From: Annona cherimola
Lineage: Eukaryota > Streptophyta > Magnoliopsida > Magnoliales > Annonaceae
Assembly: GCA_030490835.1 (NCBI GenBank)
Contig: CM059972.1
Location: forward strand, 93,419,137-93,483,136
Length of the DNA stretch: 64,000 nt
Reading direction: 5' to 3'
Made by a program: the position numbers and the translations under genes. Position 1 is the stretch's first letter. Every line of letters starts with the position of its first letter. The notes beneath the pieces are model-generated. The model was not told where the DNA came from. It did no database searches and saw only the letters and a list, made by a program, of their open reading frames with translations. Shown piece by piece: positions 1 through 11,033 of this stretch.

Positions 1-1382
1 TGGTAAGACGACTTTTCAACTCTTGAAAAATTCTCTCACATTCATTCGTCCATATAATTTTTATCTTTTTCTATGTTAATCTAGTTGAAGGCATGACAAT
101 GGATGAAAAGTTTTTCACAAATCGCCTATAATATCCAACCATTCCCAAAAACCTCAATAACAGTAGAGGGTCTTTCCCATTTAACTACCGCTTCCATTTT
201 TTTGTAGATCTACCGAAATGCCTTTTTCACTGATTACATGTCTTAGACAAGTTATACTATCAAGCCAAAATTCACATTTTTTGAACTTGGCATATAACTT
301 ATTCTCTTTTAAGAGTTGTAACACTTCTCTAAGTTGTGTGGTGTGTTCTTCATTATTTCTAGAATATACTAGAATATCATCAATAAATACTACGATACAT
401 TTATCTAGGTATTGATGAAACACTCTATTCATCAAATCCATAAATATTGTTGGTGCATTTGTCATCCCAAAAGGCATCACCAAGAATTCATAATGACCAT
501 ACAGAGTCCAAAAATTTATTTTTGGTATATCTTCTTTTTAAACTTTTAATTGATGATACCTGGAGTGCAAATCTATCTTTGAAAAGATAGTCGCTCCTTG
601 CAACTGGTCAAACAAATCATCTATGTGTGGTAAAGGGTATTAATGCTTAATGGTAACTTTATTCAATTCCCGGTAATCAATGTATAGTCTCATATTACAT
701 CTTTCTTTCTCATAAAAAAAACAGGGGCTCCTCATGGCGACACACTTGGGCGAATAAAACTCAATTCTAGCAACTCTTCTAACTGATCTTTCAATTCACG
801 TAATTCTGCTGGAGCCATTCGATAAGGAGCTTTAGAAATAGTACTTGTTTCTGGTACTAAGTTCACTACAAAGTCAATTTATCTATCTGGTGGTAATCCA
901 GGTAAATCTTTTGGAAAGACATCGCAAAACTTATGTACCACCGATATATCTTCTAACTGTGTTTCTTTTGGCTCTACCGAAGTAGTACCAATAAAATAAC
1001 TAGGTAATCCTTGTCACATCATTCTAACTGCTCCAAGAGCTATTACTAGATGAGGCATCTTTCTGCGATTACCTTTAAACACTATCTCTCTCTAGTTTGA
1101 TGTCTTAATTATAATACTTTGGGTTTGTGGGTTGATCACTGTGACGCACTTTCTTAGCCAATCCATGTCCAATATAACATCTAAATCTTTCATGAGCATC
1201 AATATCAAATCTATTGGTAAGATTGTGTCTATTATCATGATTGAACTAGAGCAACATATTCTATCTACCAATAAGCTCCCACCCGTGGGTGAGATTATTT
1301 CTAATTCTCTACATAATGGACTATGATGCAAGTCATGTTCATTAACAAATCTAGTTACAATAAAAGATTTAGTTGCACCCAT
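1..1382 (-). pseudogene. pol (protease and reverse transcriptase), broken and cut by the window edge
   Basis: At 1382-1092 the frame reads GATKSF at the position of the retropepsin active site (usually DTGA[TS]) and MDWL near its end, as in gypsy proteases. The leading aspartate-threonine pair is not in this open frame. Reverse transcriptase fragments follow. At 483-181 the frame shows MPFGMTNAP and FIDDILVYS; the two aspartates at 387-376 are the catalytic metal-binding pair. Frameshifts separate protease, N-terminal RT (about 1090-484) and C-terminal RT. Bases 1-180 read as the RT-RNase H connection in another frame. Confidence 0.8.
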
Positions 1383-1560
1383 GTTAAATAAAGTGCATGC
1401 ATAAAATCCAAAGACAGGGTAATACCAGTAATCATACCTTCGCAGATATGTTCCTGCCCGGGGTCGAGTGCATGAACCAATTCTCGAGCTCTTAGATTCT
1501 GTGGTTGATTACCCATTTTCCATGGTATTGCAGGCCTACCCGACGGTCAAGTTTGGTGTT

Positions 1561-2744
1561 GATTCATTTGTCCTTGGTTTTGCACTGTATTCAGGTGAGG
1601 ATAATGCTTAGCAATATGCCCTGTCTCACCACATTTAAAACATACTATTGCGCTAGTGTATTCTCGTGATGACTCTTCCAGTCTGACCACATTTGAAGCA
1701 TGCACCCGAAGTGAAACGACATTCTCCCGAGTGAAATCTATTACAAGTCTCGCATTTCATATTCTTTTGTTGGACAAACTTTTTGACTTTCTTTCCCTTC
1801 TGCCTAGGTGGAACTTGGGTCCTGATGGCTTCTTTGTTAATGGTTCTCCACCTTCCATTGCCCCCTTTCATTTTTCAAACATAAGGCATAGTTTCTTAGC
1901 ATCATCCTCTACCCATAATGCTTGCTTAACAGACTCTCTATAGGTAGAGCGTTGGAAGGAAATGACCATTCCTCTGATGCCTTCTGCAAGGCCATCCTCA
2001 AGCTTACGCCTTTTTGCTTCATCATCAGCAATAACGTTAGGAGCAAAATGAAGGAGTGAGGAAAACTTATTCTCATACTCTGTAACAGACATACTTCCTT
2101 GACGTAAGTCCAAAAAATCCTTGGCTTTAGCTAGATGAACTAGTGGGGGAAAGAATTTTTCAAAGAAAGCATCCTTAAATTTTTCCCTCAGGTTCCCACC
2201 ATCTATATGCTTCTCCTTCCAACTTAAAGATAGCAAATTATACTCTTTGCTTATCTTCGCATCGAAGGAAGTTTAAACTCTTACTGATACTTTCAACCCA
2301 ATTTTCCACCACAATACTATCTCCTCCTGCAAAAGAGGGATTCATGCGGTGAAAATCCACTGAACCTTGTCTTACTCTCTCTTTTTTAGAGAGACATGAA
2401 GCATCCATTTTTCTACAGGTAACAAGATGAGATTCTGAAGTTTGTTCTCTTTCCCTATTCGGCCTTTCAAGGATATTTTAAGATGAATTTTTCTCCTTAG
2501 TTGTCTCTTTATTGGATTCTTCATTTGTTTGTCTTAAAAGGCTGTTGTTCTTTTGTTGAACCACATTTTCAATCTTTTGGTTCAACATGCCCAGCCTTTT
2601 CAAAAAATTTACCTTAAAAGCACTTCTGACCGAATTAAGATTTTCTTGCCCATTTTGTGCAGATGTCCCATCTTTGGTCTGTCATGCCAACTCTTTTTAG
2701 CTAGAATCACTTTCAGCATGGGGTCCACTCTCATTTGTTGCCAT
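1561..2744 (-). pseudogene. gag (capsid and zinc-knuckle nucleocapsid) of the gypsy element
   Basis: The likely start is the minus-strand ATG at 2744, followed by a stop about 16 codons later. The best-preserved part (2236-1868) is a retrotransposon gag domain. It contains REKFKDAFFEKFFP and the conserved LRQGSMSVTEYENKF block, which builds the virus-like particle. The downstream part (1871-1653) has a basic stretch and CX2C clusters. A CX2CX4H-type knuckle (CFKCGETGH) is readable near 1600-1640. At least two frame changes and several stops break the gene. Confidence 0.75.
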
Positions 2745-2934
2745 TTTTCTATTGCAATTTAATCACAAACATAGACCAATCAAACATTAATCTACAATTT
2801 CAAAAAGAAATAATAACATTTATTAATTTAAATTACTAGTAATTTAAGTAATCACCAAACAGTACTTAAATAACTATCAAACCAAACTCAAATTATTTAT
2901 TTCATCTAAAAGTAAGAAAAAAAATCTCTTTTGT

Positions 2935-5150
2935 CTACTTGCTAGGGCACTGCCATTTAGTATGACCTGTCCCCTTGCACTTGTGACAAATAATATCTGT
3001 CACTGGACAATCCCACAATAGATGTTCTTTCGCCTTACAATTAAAACACATTTGGCAAAACTTACAAGGTGGAGGATGAACTCTCCCACAAAAAGAGCAT
3101 TTCTTAGGTGCTCCTTTATCAGTAGAAGTGCCCACACATTTCATCCCCTTCCTTGGCCTTTTTTCAAGACTCCTGTTGGTGGTTCTTACTAGGGGTTCCA
3201 GTCCTTTCATCCTTTTATGGATGATATCATCTGTTACTACCACCAACCCCTTAGAGGTCTCTTTAAGAGTGGGATTATCTACCCTCTCATTTGGAGCATA
3301 TCTCTTGCCGGCTCAGACACGACGATCCGGTAAAGGTGATGACAGTTGGACCATAAGGCTTAGTGGAATAGCTTGAAGAGGAGTCAGTTCACTTTGAGGT
3401 ACCAAGACTACCTCAAGTAAATCTCTTGCAAGCCGAGGGGAATCCGTCTCAATATGCTTATCTCGGGACTGATAGCTCGTGAAAATGCAAGTTATTATGG
3501 CTCATTTCAGTCTAGTTTTCCATGTTAGTCTAAGAGAATGTGGTTGGTTTGCACCCATTTATATTAGTTTTCATTCACGTTGCATTTTAGGCATAATATG
3601 TAGTTTTTATGCATTTTTAGTATAAAATAGATAGTTATAAGTTCATTTATTCGGTTTTGGTTAGTTTTGCAGGAAGGACGGAAAGCTACCAGCTTGTGAA
3701 TGTGACGATGGAAGAAGAAATGTGTAGAAGAAAGAAACAAGTAGGCTAGCGTCGCTGGTCAACCTAGGCGCCAACCTACCGCCTCACAAGAACACTCCAG
3801 AACTTCCAACGTTAGCGAGCTTCTAGAGAGTTGGCACCTAGGTGCCACTTCACAACCATGCAGAAAGACATCAGAAGCCCATCAGTCGACAAGCCTCTAG
3901 AGAGTTGGCGCCTAGGCGCCACGGCCCGACCCCCACACGAGTGAATTTTGGCACGTGTTTTGTGCTATGTTTGAGGGATCTAAATATATCCCTTAGGGCT
4001 GTTGTGGAATAGGGAGAGCTGTCGTGGCTGCTGTGTGAGAAAGGAAGAAAAACCAAGGCTTCAAGGAAGGAGAGAAGAGCAAGTGGAGATACAAATCTTT
4101 CGAGTTTCCTCTCCTCTTCTTGTTTATCTCTTCATCTTTGTTATTCTCCTTATTTAAGATGATTGTAACTTGATTTTAATGGGAATTGAAGTCATATTTA
4201 TGGGCTGAATCTTCCTATGGTAAGATGTGTAGGATTTGAACTCATAATCTATGTTATTTGGATTTCTTATGCTTGAAATGATAATACAGTTGTGTTATGA
4301 TTCGAGTTGCTTGAGATTACCCTTATATATCATGCTTAATGCATTTACAAGCTTTGCAACCTTGTAGATTGATTTAATATTCAAATTCATGCTTAAAAAA
4401 GTGAGATTTGGATAAGATCCATATATAAGGCACAGGTATTCCAGCTCTTGTTTGTGTTGGATGTTAATATGGATAGAAATATACCTATTAACTCTGTGTA
4501 ATCTTGATTAAGATATGTGGTTATCAACCTTGTTTTACTTATGTACATGGGAACATAGCAAATAACTAAAACTTGGTTATGTTTGTATGTGTTGGAAGAC
4601 ATATATGAATATGAATGAACCTAGATTAGTAATCTCTGCACAACTAACTTAAATGGGACCAAATGAAATATCTATGATTCAATGAATTAATATTCTCACC
4701 TATCTTAATCATCTCAAGGCAATCTCAGCAATATCCACTCCACTTCGGTCATTTACTGCTTTGCTTAGTTTAGTGTAAGTCAATTCTTTGAAAATAAATT
4801 CTTATTCACTTTACCAATTCACATAGACAATTGAGATTTAAGGTGCTAATCCGTTTAACATAATTTTCATGGGAACGATACTCTACTCACTCTTTATTAC
4901 TTGATCGGCATGTATACTTGCGTTAAAATGAGCATTTTAATTAGACATATACGTACCTCGTCAAGGACTCCTCTTCTGAGTCTGTATCCCAAATTACCCT
5001 TCATGGTGGTGTAGGTCTTTGCCGTCGCATTTCATATTGAATGTCACTTACTGCCATAAGCAACCTATCTACCTTTTGGTGAAGTGAGAGATTTTTCGCG
5101 ATCTATGAATCAAATCTGATTTTTCTAGTAGCGGTCTTGATACGAGCCAT
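2935..5150 (-). pseudogene. Extra ORF between LTR and gag, double CCHC zinc knuckle, split by an insertion
   Basis: The minus-strand reading frame begins at an ATG at 5150 (MARIKTATRK) and runs with two in-frame stops to about 4957. It resumes without loss of frame at 3480 and, after one more stop, ends at 2935. The C-terminal part carries two CX2CX4HX4C zinc knuckles (CFNCKAKEHLLWDC and CHKCKGTGHTKWQC) after another cysteine cluster (CSFCGRVHPPPCKFC). Zinc knuckles bind nucleic acid, and in retroelements they normally follow gag. Here the ORF lies upstream of a separate gag that has its own knuckle. The segment 3481-4956 is foreign and flanked by a 5 bp duplication. I do not recognise the protein family; it could be an accessory ORF of this lineage or part of an older nested element. 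Confidence 0.6.
3481..4956. mobile_element. Nested LTR-like insertion with 5 bp target duplication
   Basis: CTCGT at 3476-3480 and 4957-4961 flanks a 1476 bp segment. The reading frame of the surrounding ORF is continuous if one copy of CTCGT and the segment are removed. The 5 bp duplication fits LTR retrotransposons. The segment has no coding capacity and has a pyrimidine-rich stretch around 4110-4150. Its tail (TATTACTTGATCGGCATG near 4895) resembles the 3' part of plant LTRs. It could be a solo LTR or a short non-autonomous element. The ends are not a clean TG/CA pair, which weakens the LTR call. GGCGCCTAGGCGCC-like motifs lie at 3766-3925. Confidence 0.6.
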
Positions 5151-5255
5151 TATCTGAAAATATCAAGCATGACATAAGTTTCATGAATAACATTTACCAA
5201 AATGCAAATTACTTCATTTATGCCTTTTTTTGAGCCCTTTATCTACACATAATGT

Positions 5256-5268
5256 TGCTTTGATACCA
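5256..5268 (-). other. Primer-binding site (tRNA-Met initiator type)
   Basis: The minus strand reads TGGTATCAAAGCA starting two bases inside the LTR end. This is the usual complement of the 3' end of plant initiator tRNA-Met, used to prime minus-strand cDNA synthesis by LTR retrotransposons. It fixes the orientation of the whole element. Confidence 0.8.
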
Positions 5269-5270
5269 AC

Positions 5271-6999
5271 TGTAACATCCAAGGCTCAAAAACAAAATTT
5301 GCACATTGGATTTGGGCCTGAAAGTTATCTCACAAGATCCATCATGTGTTGGGCCAAGTTGAAATCATGATATAAGCATAAAAAAACATTTCAATAATTT
5401 GTATTAACGCAATAAACCCAAAAATAGTTAATTGTTGGTAAATGTTTTCTAAACTTATTACATCCCAATTTGAAGTTCATAATTCAAATAAATGATAATG
5501 TTATGTAGGCTCCATAAACTTGTAGATAAGGCAATCACGACCCACCTGTTGTGTTATCTACGAGACAATTAAAAAAAACTAAAAGTGAGTAAAACTCAGG
5601 AAGTTAAAAGGAAAATGTATAAATGAGTATATTATGCATTTTTAAATTATCTAAAACGCATAAATGTCTATATACTCTTCTAATTATTCCAAAATCTAGC
5701 TTAGTTATTTTGTCTACTAAGCCTACATATACAAACATGCTAACGTGATCGTAGGTGAGTTACAAAGTAGTAATTAATCACTTATCATAGGGTTGTCCCA
5801 CAAAATCTTACTATTGTGACATCCGATGGTGAGTTTGATCCATCAAGAAGATCCAGAACGTCTAAAAACCAAGAAATCGACTATTGGATTGTTAAAATCA
5901 GAGTTCGGGATCAAAAGATATGAAGAAAATAAATCTGATGGCTCATCACGCGCCACATGGCACAACCGGGCTCTGGCTTGTGGGACGGTTCCTGGATAGG
6001 CCTGTTAACTTTATTCTAGGTTGGCTTCTAGTTGGGCTTGAGTCTGTCTGGGCTCTAGCAAGATCTCTCAGTTGGGTTTTTACAAGTCCAACCCACCGAG
6101 TTTCCGATAGGCATTCCAAGTCTAGCCCACTCCTGCTGGTATCTACTTAGCCCACAAGATTTTTCAGGTTAGTTCAAATTGATCCCATACATGGAAAAGG
6201 GCTTTTTTTACAATTTACCCTACATGAACCTTTTTGTAATGTAATCTAATCGAGGGACTTTTATGAAATTTTCAAAAAAACCCCAGAAACCCAAATGCGC
6301 GAGATAATCTTCTCTATTTTTTCCTCTAATGGGTTCCGCAACTATGGCTGACATTTTAGCACCTTGCTTAATGTCAAATAAATATTAAAATATCATTTTT
6401 AACTTATTTAACACATCTACTAATTTTAAACAAAAATTTTTCTTTTTGTTTGGAATAAAATCTGTTCATTAGAAATATAATCTGGAAGAAAAAACAAAAG
6501 AAAATCTGTACATTTTCTTATTCCAAAATTAAAAAGAAAATCTGCTTACCTTCCTAGAGAGTAAACAAATCTTTGTTAAGACTTTCTCACTTTTCTCCAA
6601 GCCCAATCTCCTTTCTCTCTTACGATCAGGCTTCTATATAATAAAAAAATCCTTTTCTTCCCATCATTTTCTTTCCTCTTTTAGAACCTCCCATATCCTA
6701 ACTCCTCCCCGAAACCCAAGCATAACACATGGGGACATCTCACAACGCATAAGAGCTACGGAAATGTGTTTAAAACAGAAAAAATTTTGAAATGGGGAAT
6801 TTTTGGAAAATCTTATGGATTGATTTGGGATGTGGAGCCCACTTGTTAGAGAAGAATCAAATCTTATATTCTACTACTATTTCTAAAAATAAGTACTTTA
6901 CCTATAAATTTTGTAGGTCAAAAATTCTAAGGGTCAATAAGTCAACTTGCTACCTAAGGTGCCAAGTTAGACACACTATTTTTGAAACCATATTTTACA
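5271..6999 (-). repeat. 5' LTR of the gypsy element
   Basis: The inner boundary is clear: the LTR end reads GGATGTTACA on the minus strand, two bases before the primer-binding site. The outer boundary is placed at 6999 because the minus strand there starts TGTAA, matching the TTACA inner end, and because GatC similarity stops at base 7000. A TATATAG box near 6635 (minus) followed by a purine-rich leader resembles an LTR promoter. The outer duplication would be ATCAC (7000-7004), but its partner is outside the window. An outer end near 6727 is the alternative. Confidence 0.6.
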
Positions 7000-7176
7000 A
7001 TCACCGACCTCAATATCAGCTTGAAGCTTAGGTTCAGCATTCTCTAGTTTAACAGCTTGGAGTTGTCCAAACCAGTCAATTACTTGCCGAATTTTAGGAC
7101 CAAATTCCTCAACTTTTTTTGGGGTGAGGTATACCCGAGCCGTGTCGGCCAGGCGGGGCCCGAGCTTCTCCACCAA
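7000..7176 (-). pseudogene. GATC: GatC-like fragment (Glu-tRNA-Gln amidotransferase subunit C)
   Basis: The minus strand encodes about 57 residues containing [31 protein letters not shown] and [13 protein letters not shown] recognise these as the N-terminal half of plant organellar GatC, a subunit of the GatCAB complex that converts Glu-tRNA-Gln to Gln-tRNA-Gln in chloroplasts and mitochondria. An in-frame stop lies just upstream, so 7176 may be a splice acceptor (AG before GCTTGG) rather than a start. Similarity ends at 7000 exactly where the gypsy LTR appears to begin. The C-terminal half (usually NLRE...ETF) is not seen in the adjoining sequence. It is probably a gene fragment cut by the LTR. 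An exon of a spliced gene is possible, because a GTAAAA donor could overlap the junction. Confidence 0.65.
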
Positions 7177-7564
7177 GCCTTTTCACGAGCTCACCATCTC
7201 CCAGTTTTAGCCGGTGTGGTTAATGCTCTCTTTCTCTCTGCTTTTTTTTCTTCTTTTTCTTTGAGAAAAGAAGGAAAGAAGGCACCGGCTTTCATATATG
7301 CATGTCCTATCACATTTGGCCATGTATACATTGGCAATTTTTCCTTTCGTTGCAACAGCTAAACTTTTATCTTTTTTGTTCGTTCAATAAATTTTCACAT
7401 GTTTGCATTTTTCTCTTTTTTATGCATCAGAAATTGGACATTTTTCTCTTCTTTTTTTCTCAATTTATTTATTTTTTTTACAAGGCAATTGTTGATTTTA
7501 GTTAGGTCCACTTGTCCTCATCAAGAGGTTATATGATTTTGAATTGTTTAAGATCTACTTGCAA
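7177..7564. other. No gene seen; T-rich spacer
   Basis: Long pyrimidine and T-rich runs lie upstream of the GatC fragment on its strand. Small open frames here are short and low in complexity. I see no recognisable feature. Confidence 0.5.
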
Positions 7565-7730
7565 TAAAAATAAGAGATGAGACACAAAGAAAGAATGAGA
7601 GAGAGAAGAAGAGGAAGAGGGAAGAGAGAGAAAGTAGAGAGAAAAAAGAGAGAAATTGGAGAGAGAAAGAAGAAAGAGAAGAGATAAAAAAGAAAAGGAA
7701 GAGAGAGAAGAGGAGAGGAGAAGCTCGAAA
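7565..7730. repeat. Purine (GA-rich) microsatellite-like tract
   Basis: About 165 bases are almost entirely A and G on the plus strand, built of degenerate GAGA, GAAGA and GGAA units. The open frame on the opposite strand (FSSPLLSLPF-like) is a by-product of the composition. Confidence 0.85.
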
Positions 7731-8794
7731 GAAATCGCAATTAATGACTTAATTAAATCTATTCTAAGAAAGAAATTAAAAACTACATAAATAAAATTTA
7801 TCTACAAAAGACGGAAAGAAAATTGCATTAAGTTTAATTTAAAAATTACAAAGCATTAAATAAAATGGTAGATCTAATCTAAAAACTACAAATATAAAAT
7901 TAACAACTACAACGCATTAAAAACTACAATTAAAAAAATTGTATTTACCCAAAATTTGCTGGAAGACCACTCTTTGATGAGCAATCCTAAGCCCTTGGAG
8001 CATTACCTACTTAGGATGTATGGGAGAGGTGTAGATTGGAGAAGACCGAATTGAACTTCGAAATTTCTACTGCAACCTTGTGGGCACCTGTTTTTGAAAT
8101 ACTTGCTGTCAGATTTGGGGATTTCTTGGAGTGAATTTTTGTTTATAATAATTTAATGTTTTTGCAACCAAATCAGAACTTCCCTATGAAAACATAAAAA
8201 TCATGGACAATTGATAACCAAATTTCTTCTTAAAGGTTGCTATAAGAAATATACCATAAATTATTGTAACAAAGTTTTACTTTACCAATCAGATTTTAAT
8301 CTTTTGCAAAAAAAAATTTCTTTGCCAAAAATCAAATTTTTTGTAGTGGTAGCTATATTTTAAAATCAGAAAATGTTCATCGAGGGATAATTGGAGTGGT
8401 GAAGAGAATATTGTAGATTAAGTTGGAATTGCTGATGATGCATTGAAAAGCAACCGATGGAAGTGGAATAGTAACTGCGAAAACAAAGCCAAAATTTACC
8501 AACAGGTTAGATATGTCGACCAAAATTATAGATACGTGTTCATAATTTGACAAAAATTGCTAAATGCTCCCCTTTCGTTAGAAACAATTCCAAAATTCCA
8601 ATTGCAAATATGTTCATGGTAGTGATGACTAATTTGTCATTTATGTTGATCACAAGAGTGCCAAACTGCGGAGACAAGTGTTGATTAAGTCTGATTAATT
8701 TACCGTAAAAATAACTGCAATATGAGGCAACAATATTGATTTGATTTTGGAAAATTTAAGGGCTTGAGCATATTTGCAATTTGGAAATTTAAAC
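7731..8794. other. No gene seen; AT-rich spacer
   Basis: AT-rich sequence with frequent stops in all frames. An A/T-rich direct-repeat texture lies at 7760-7930 (ATTAAAAACTACA-like units). No domain, RNA gene or bounded element is recognised. Confidence 0.5.
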
Positions 8795-9445
8795 GGTGTG
8801 TTTGGGAAGTGATAAAAATTTTAGATGAAAAGTTTTTAGTGTAAAACTTGTTAAATTAATAGAAAATGATACAGTATAATGAGGCATGATCTTTTTAGAC
8901 TGGCCTAAAATCTGGTGATTTCGGATTGGTCCAAAAATATATATTTTTTTTAGAATTTTTTATAAACATATTAATCTAATTATGTTTAATCCATAAACTA
9001 AGTTTTATCATTTTTGGATATGTGTATATATTTATTTTGGATTTTAAGTATTTAAAATGACTTAGATACCCCTATATTTAAAAATTCAAAATAAATATAT
9101 ACATATATTCAAAAATTGTAGAATTTGGTTTATCAATTAAATATAACTAGATTAACATGTTTATAAAAAATTTTAAAAAATAAAAAATATATATTTGAAC
9201 GTTTGAAATCACCGGATTTCAGACCTGTCAGAGAAGATCAACTAGCCGATATGATAAGGGTAATGATGATGTGTAAAGAAAATACAGTGAAAATAGATAA
9301 ATTAGTTGTATGGGTAGTTGTGTAGATATGATTTAAAAATGGGGTACTTGTACAGGTAGATGTGAAAAAATAATTTTAAAATATAGTAGTTATGGAGAGT
9401 CAAAAATTTTCTCTTGAAAAGTTTTTGTTTAAAACAAACATGCCC
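8795..9445. mobile_element. Tourist-like MITE, interrupted by another MITE
   Basis: The left arm starts GGTGTGTTTGGGAAGTGATAA. The right arm ends AAAACAAACATGCCC. The body contains the family hallmark GTATGGGTAGTTGTGTAG. Both arms match the intact copy at 10078-10368. Bases 8885-9249 are foreign and split the copy in its first third, so this element is older than its insert. Confidence 0.75.
8885..9249. mobile_element. Palindromic MITE nested in a Tourist-like copy
   Basis: The 365 bp insert has long inverted arms: GATCTTTTTAGACTGG on the left pairs with a diverged copy at 9213-9240 on the right. The motif CTGGTGATTTCGGA recurs as CCGGTGATTTCAAA in reverse complement. Flanks TATAATGAGG (8875-8884) and TATGATAAGG (9250-9259) agree at 8 of 10 positions. 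This fits a degenerate 9-10 bp duplication of the Mutator type. A decayed relative lies near 43500-43640. Confidence 0.65.
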
Positions 9446-9560
9446 TTTGTTTTAAAAATGAAACAAGACCCCATCGCCTGGAGATATTTGCAGTTGTTTT
9501 TAGACTATAATATTGGTATACTTACAATTTCATAAACTAATGGACATAGTTGCAATATTA

Positions 9561-9852
9561 GGATGTGTTTAGGAAGTGATAAAACTTTTAAATAAAAAAT
9601 TTTTGTTGTAAAAGTCTCTAAAATGAGAGAAAATGATGTAATAAGATAAGAGTAATAATGAAGAATAAAGAGATTAAAATTAAAATAGATACGTTAATTG
9701 TATGGGTAGTTGTGTAAAAATGATTGAAAAATAAGAAACTTTGCATAAGAAACTGTAACGAAATAATAAAAAAATGTAGTTATGGAGAGTGAAAAAGTTT
9801 TAGATTGAAAAATTTTAGTTAAAAAGTTTTTTTTTTTAAATACAAACACATC
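9561..9852. mobile_element. Tourist-like MITE copy
   Basis: Starts GGATGTGTTTAGGAAGTGAT after TTA and ends AATACAAACACATC. The body holds GTATGGGTAGTTGTGTAA and GTTATGGAGAGTGAAAAAG as in other copies. It has no coding capacity. The right-hand TTA is not preserved. Confidence 0.75.
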
Positions 9853-10077
9853 GTTGAACTAGTAGACACATTGGCTACAAGCATGGTGGATTGGGTTGGA
9901 GTCAATTTGTCAATTTTTGCAAATGATCCAGATGGGGTCAACTCCTCATAAAAGGAAGAAGAGGTAGGTTGCCAAAATTGAAGGAGGTGGCAAGGGGTAG
10001 ATAGGGGTGCAACTTAGTATCAAGTTGATCTGAACCCGTTCGACCCGACCTGGTTTCAAAACCAAGTTTGAGTTTTA

Positions 10078-10368
10078 GGGTGTGTTTGGTTGAAGGTAAA
10101 ACTTTTGATGAAAAGTTTTTGGAGTAGAAGTTGTCAAATCAATAGAAAGTAATGTGATAGAATAGGAGTAATGATGAGTAGTAAAGAGAATAAAGTTAAA
10201 ATAGATAGGTTAGTTGTATGGGTAGTTGTGTAGAAATGATTGAAAAATAAGGTAGTTTGTATAGAAAAATGTGAAAAAATAATTAAAAAATAGAATAATT
10301 ATGGAGAGTGAAAAGTTTTAGATTGAAAAGTTTTAGTTGACACTTTTTTGCCCTAAACAAACGCACCC
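10078..10368. mobile_element. Tourist-like MITE, best-preserved copy with TTA duplication
   Basis: This 291 bp element begins GGGTGTGTTTGGTTGAAGG and ends AAACAAACGCACCC, flanked by TTA at 10075-10077 and 10369-10371. Terminal inverted repeats of about 15 bp and a TTA duplication are typical of Tourist MITEs mobilised by PIF/Harbinger transposases. It serves as the reference copy for the family in this window, which has about a dozen members. Confidence 0.85.
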
Positions 10369-10734
10369 TTATTTTCAAGATTTTATTCAAATTAGGCTTA
10401 GTTTCAACCCGGCTCGAGAGAATCTGAAATCATTTGCATCAATCCGGTACCAAAATCCGACCAAGCCCAAACCTGATATTCTTTCTAATTTATTAAAATA
10501 ATTATATTTGTTTATGCATTATGCATTATGCATTTTAACAATAATCAAAATAAAAGTTCTTCCATATAATCATAATCAAATTAAATTGTAAAGTGTTTAT
10601 TCTAAAACCAAAACGTCATCTATATTTGTCTATAAAAGTTGAATATATTGCATCTATGTTAATTTTATTTGCAAATAATTACAAATATACTAATTTTTTA
10701 AAATTAATACACACATACCAATTAAGAGTTGCGA

Positions 10735-11015
10735 TCTAGTGCACTTGGGTGCAAAAACTCATTATTTTATCTTTTTTGAATTTTTTATAAAATAGTTAAT
10801 CTAGGTTTATTTAACATGTGCATTAATTTTTACCATTTTTTAAAAGTTTTAGATTTTTTGGATTTTTTAAAACAAAACTCCCATTGATTTTAAAAGATAT
10901 CCAAATATCTAAAATTGATAAAAATTAATACATATGTTAAATACATTTAAATTAACAGTTATATAAAAAAAATTTAAAAAAATAAAAAATAGGTTAAATA
11001 CACCCGGGTGCATTT
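10735..11015. mobile_element. Fold-back MITE, CACCCGGGTGCA family, copy 1
   Basis: The ends are GTGCACTTGGGTGCA on the left and ACACCCGGGTGCA on the right. The arms carry paired motifs: ATTTAACATGTGCATTAATTTTTACC on the left and its diverged inverse on the right. Related copies lie at 30914, 50205 and 54050. The central palindrome is decayed here. The exact ends are uncertain. Confidence 0.6.
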
Positions 11016-11033
11016 AAAAATTCCTACCAATTA

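Larger units (their letters stand above)
1..6999 (-). mobile_element. Degenerate Ty3/gypsy LTR retrotransposon, 5' two-thirds
   Basis: Read on the minus strand the order is 5' LTR (6999-5271), primer-binding site, an extra zinc-knuckle ORF, gag, zinc knuckle, protease and reverse transcriptase. The window edge cuts the element before RNase H, integrase and the 3' LTR. The order PR-RT and the FIDDILVYS reverse-transcriptase motif place it in Ty3/gypsy. LTR ends of the TGTAA/TTACA type and a long leader ORF suggest a Tekay/Del-like lineage, which is inference. Stops and frameshifts occur in every coding part, so it is not autonomous. A 1.48 kb foreign insertion lies at 3481-4956. Confidence 0.85.

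Noticed and set aside
5106..5150. N-terminus MARIKTATRK resembles the start of histone H3 (MARTKQTARK).
   Set aside because: Resemblance ends after about ten residues, an in-frame stop follows at codon 16, and the context is a retrotransposon leader. Likely chance or low-information similarity.
7302..7505. Phe-rich 67-codon frame.
   Set aside because: It is a translation of a T-rich tract with no conserved motif.
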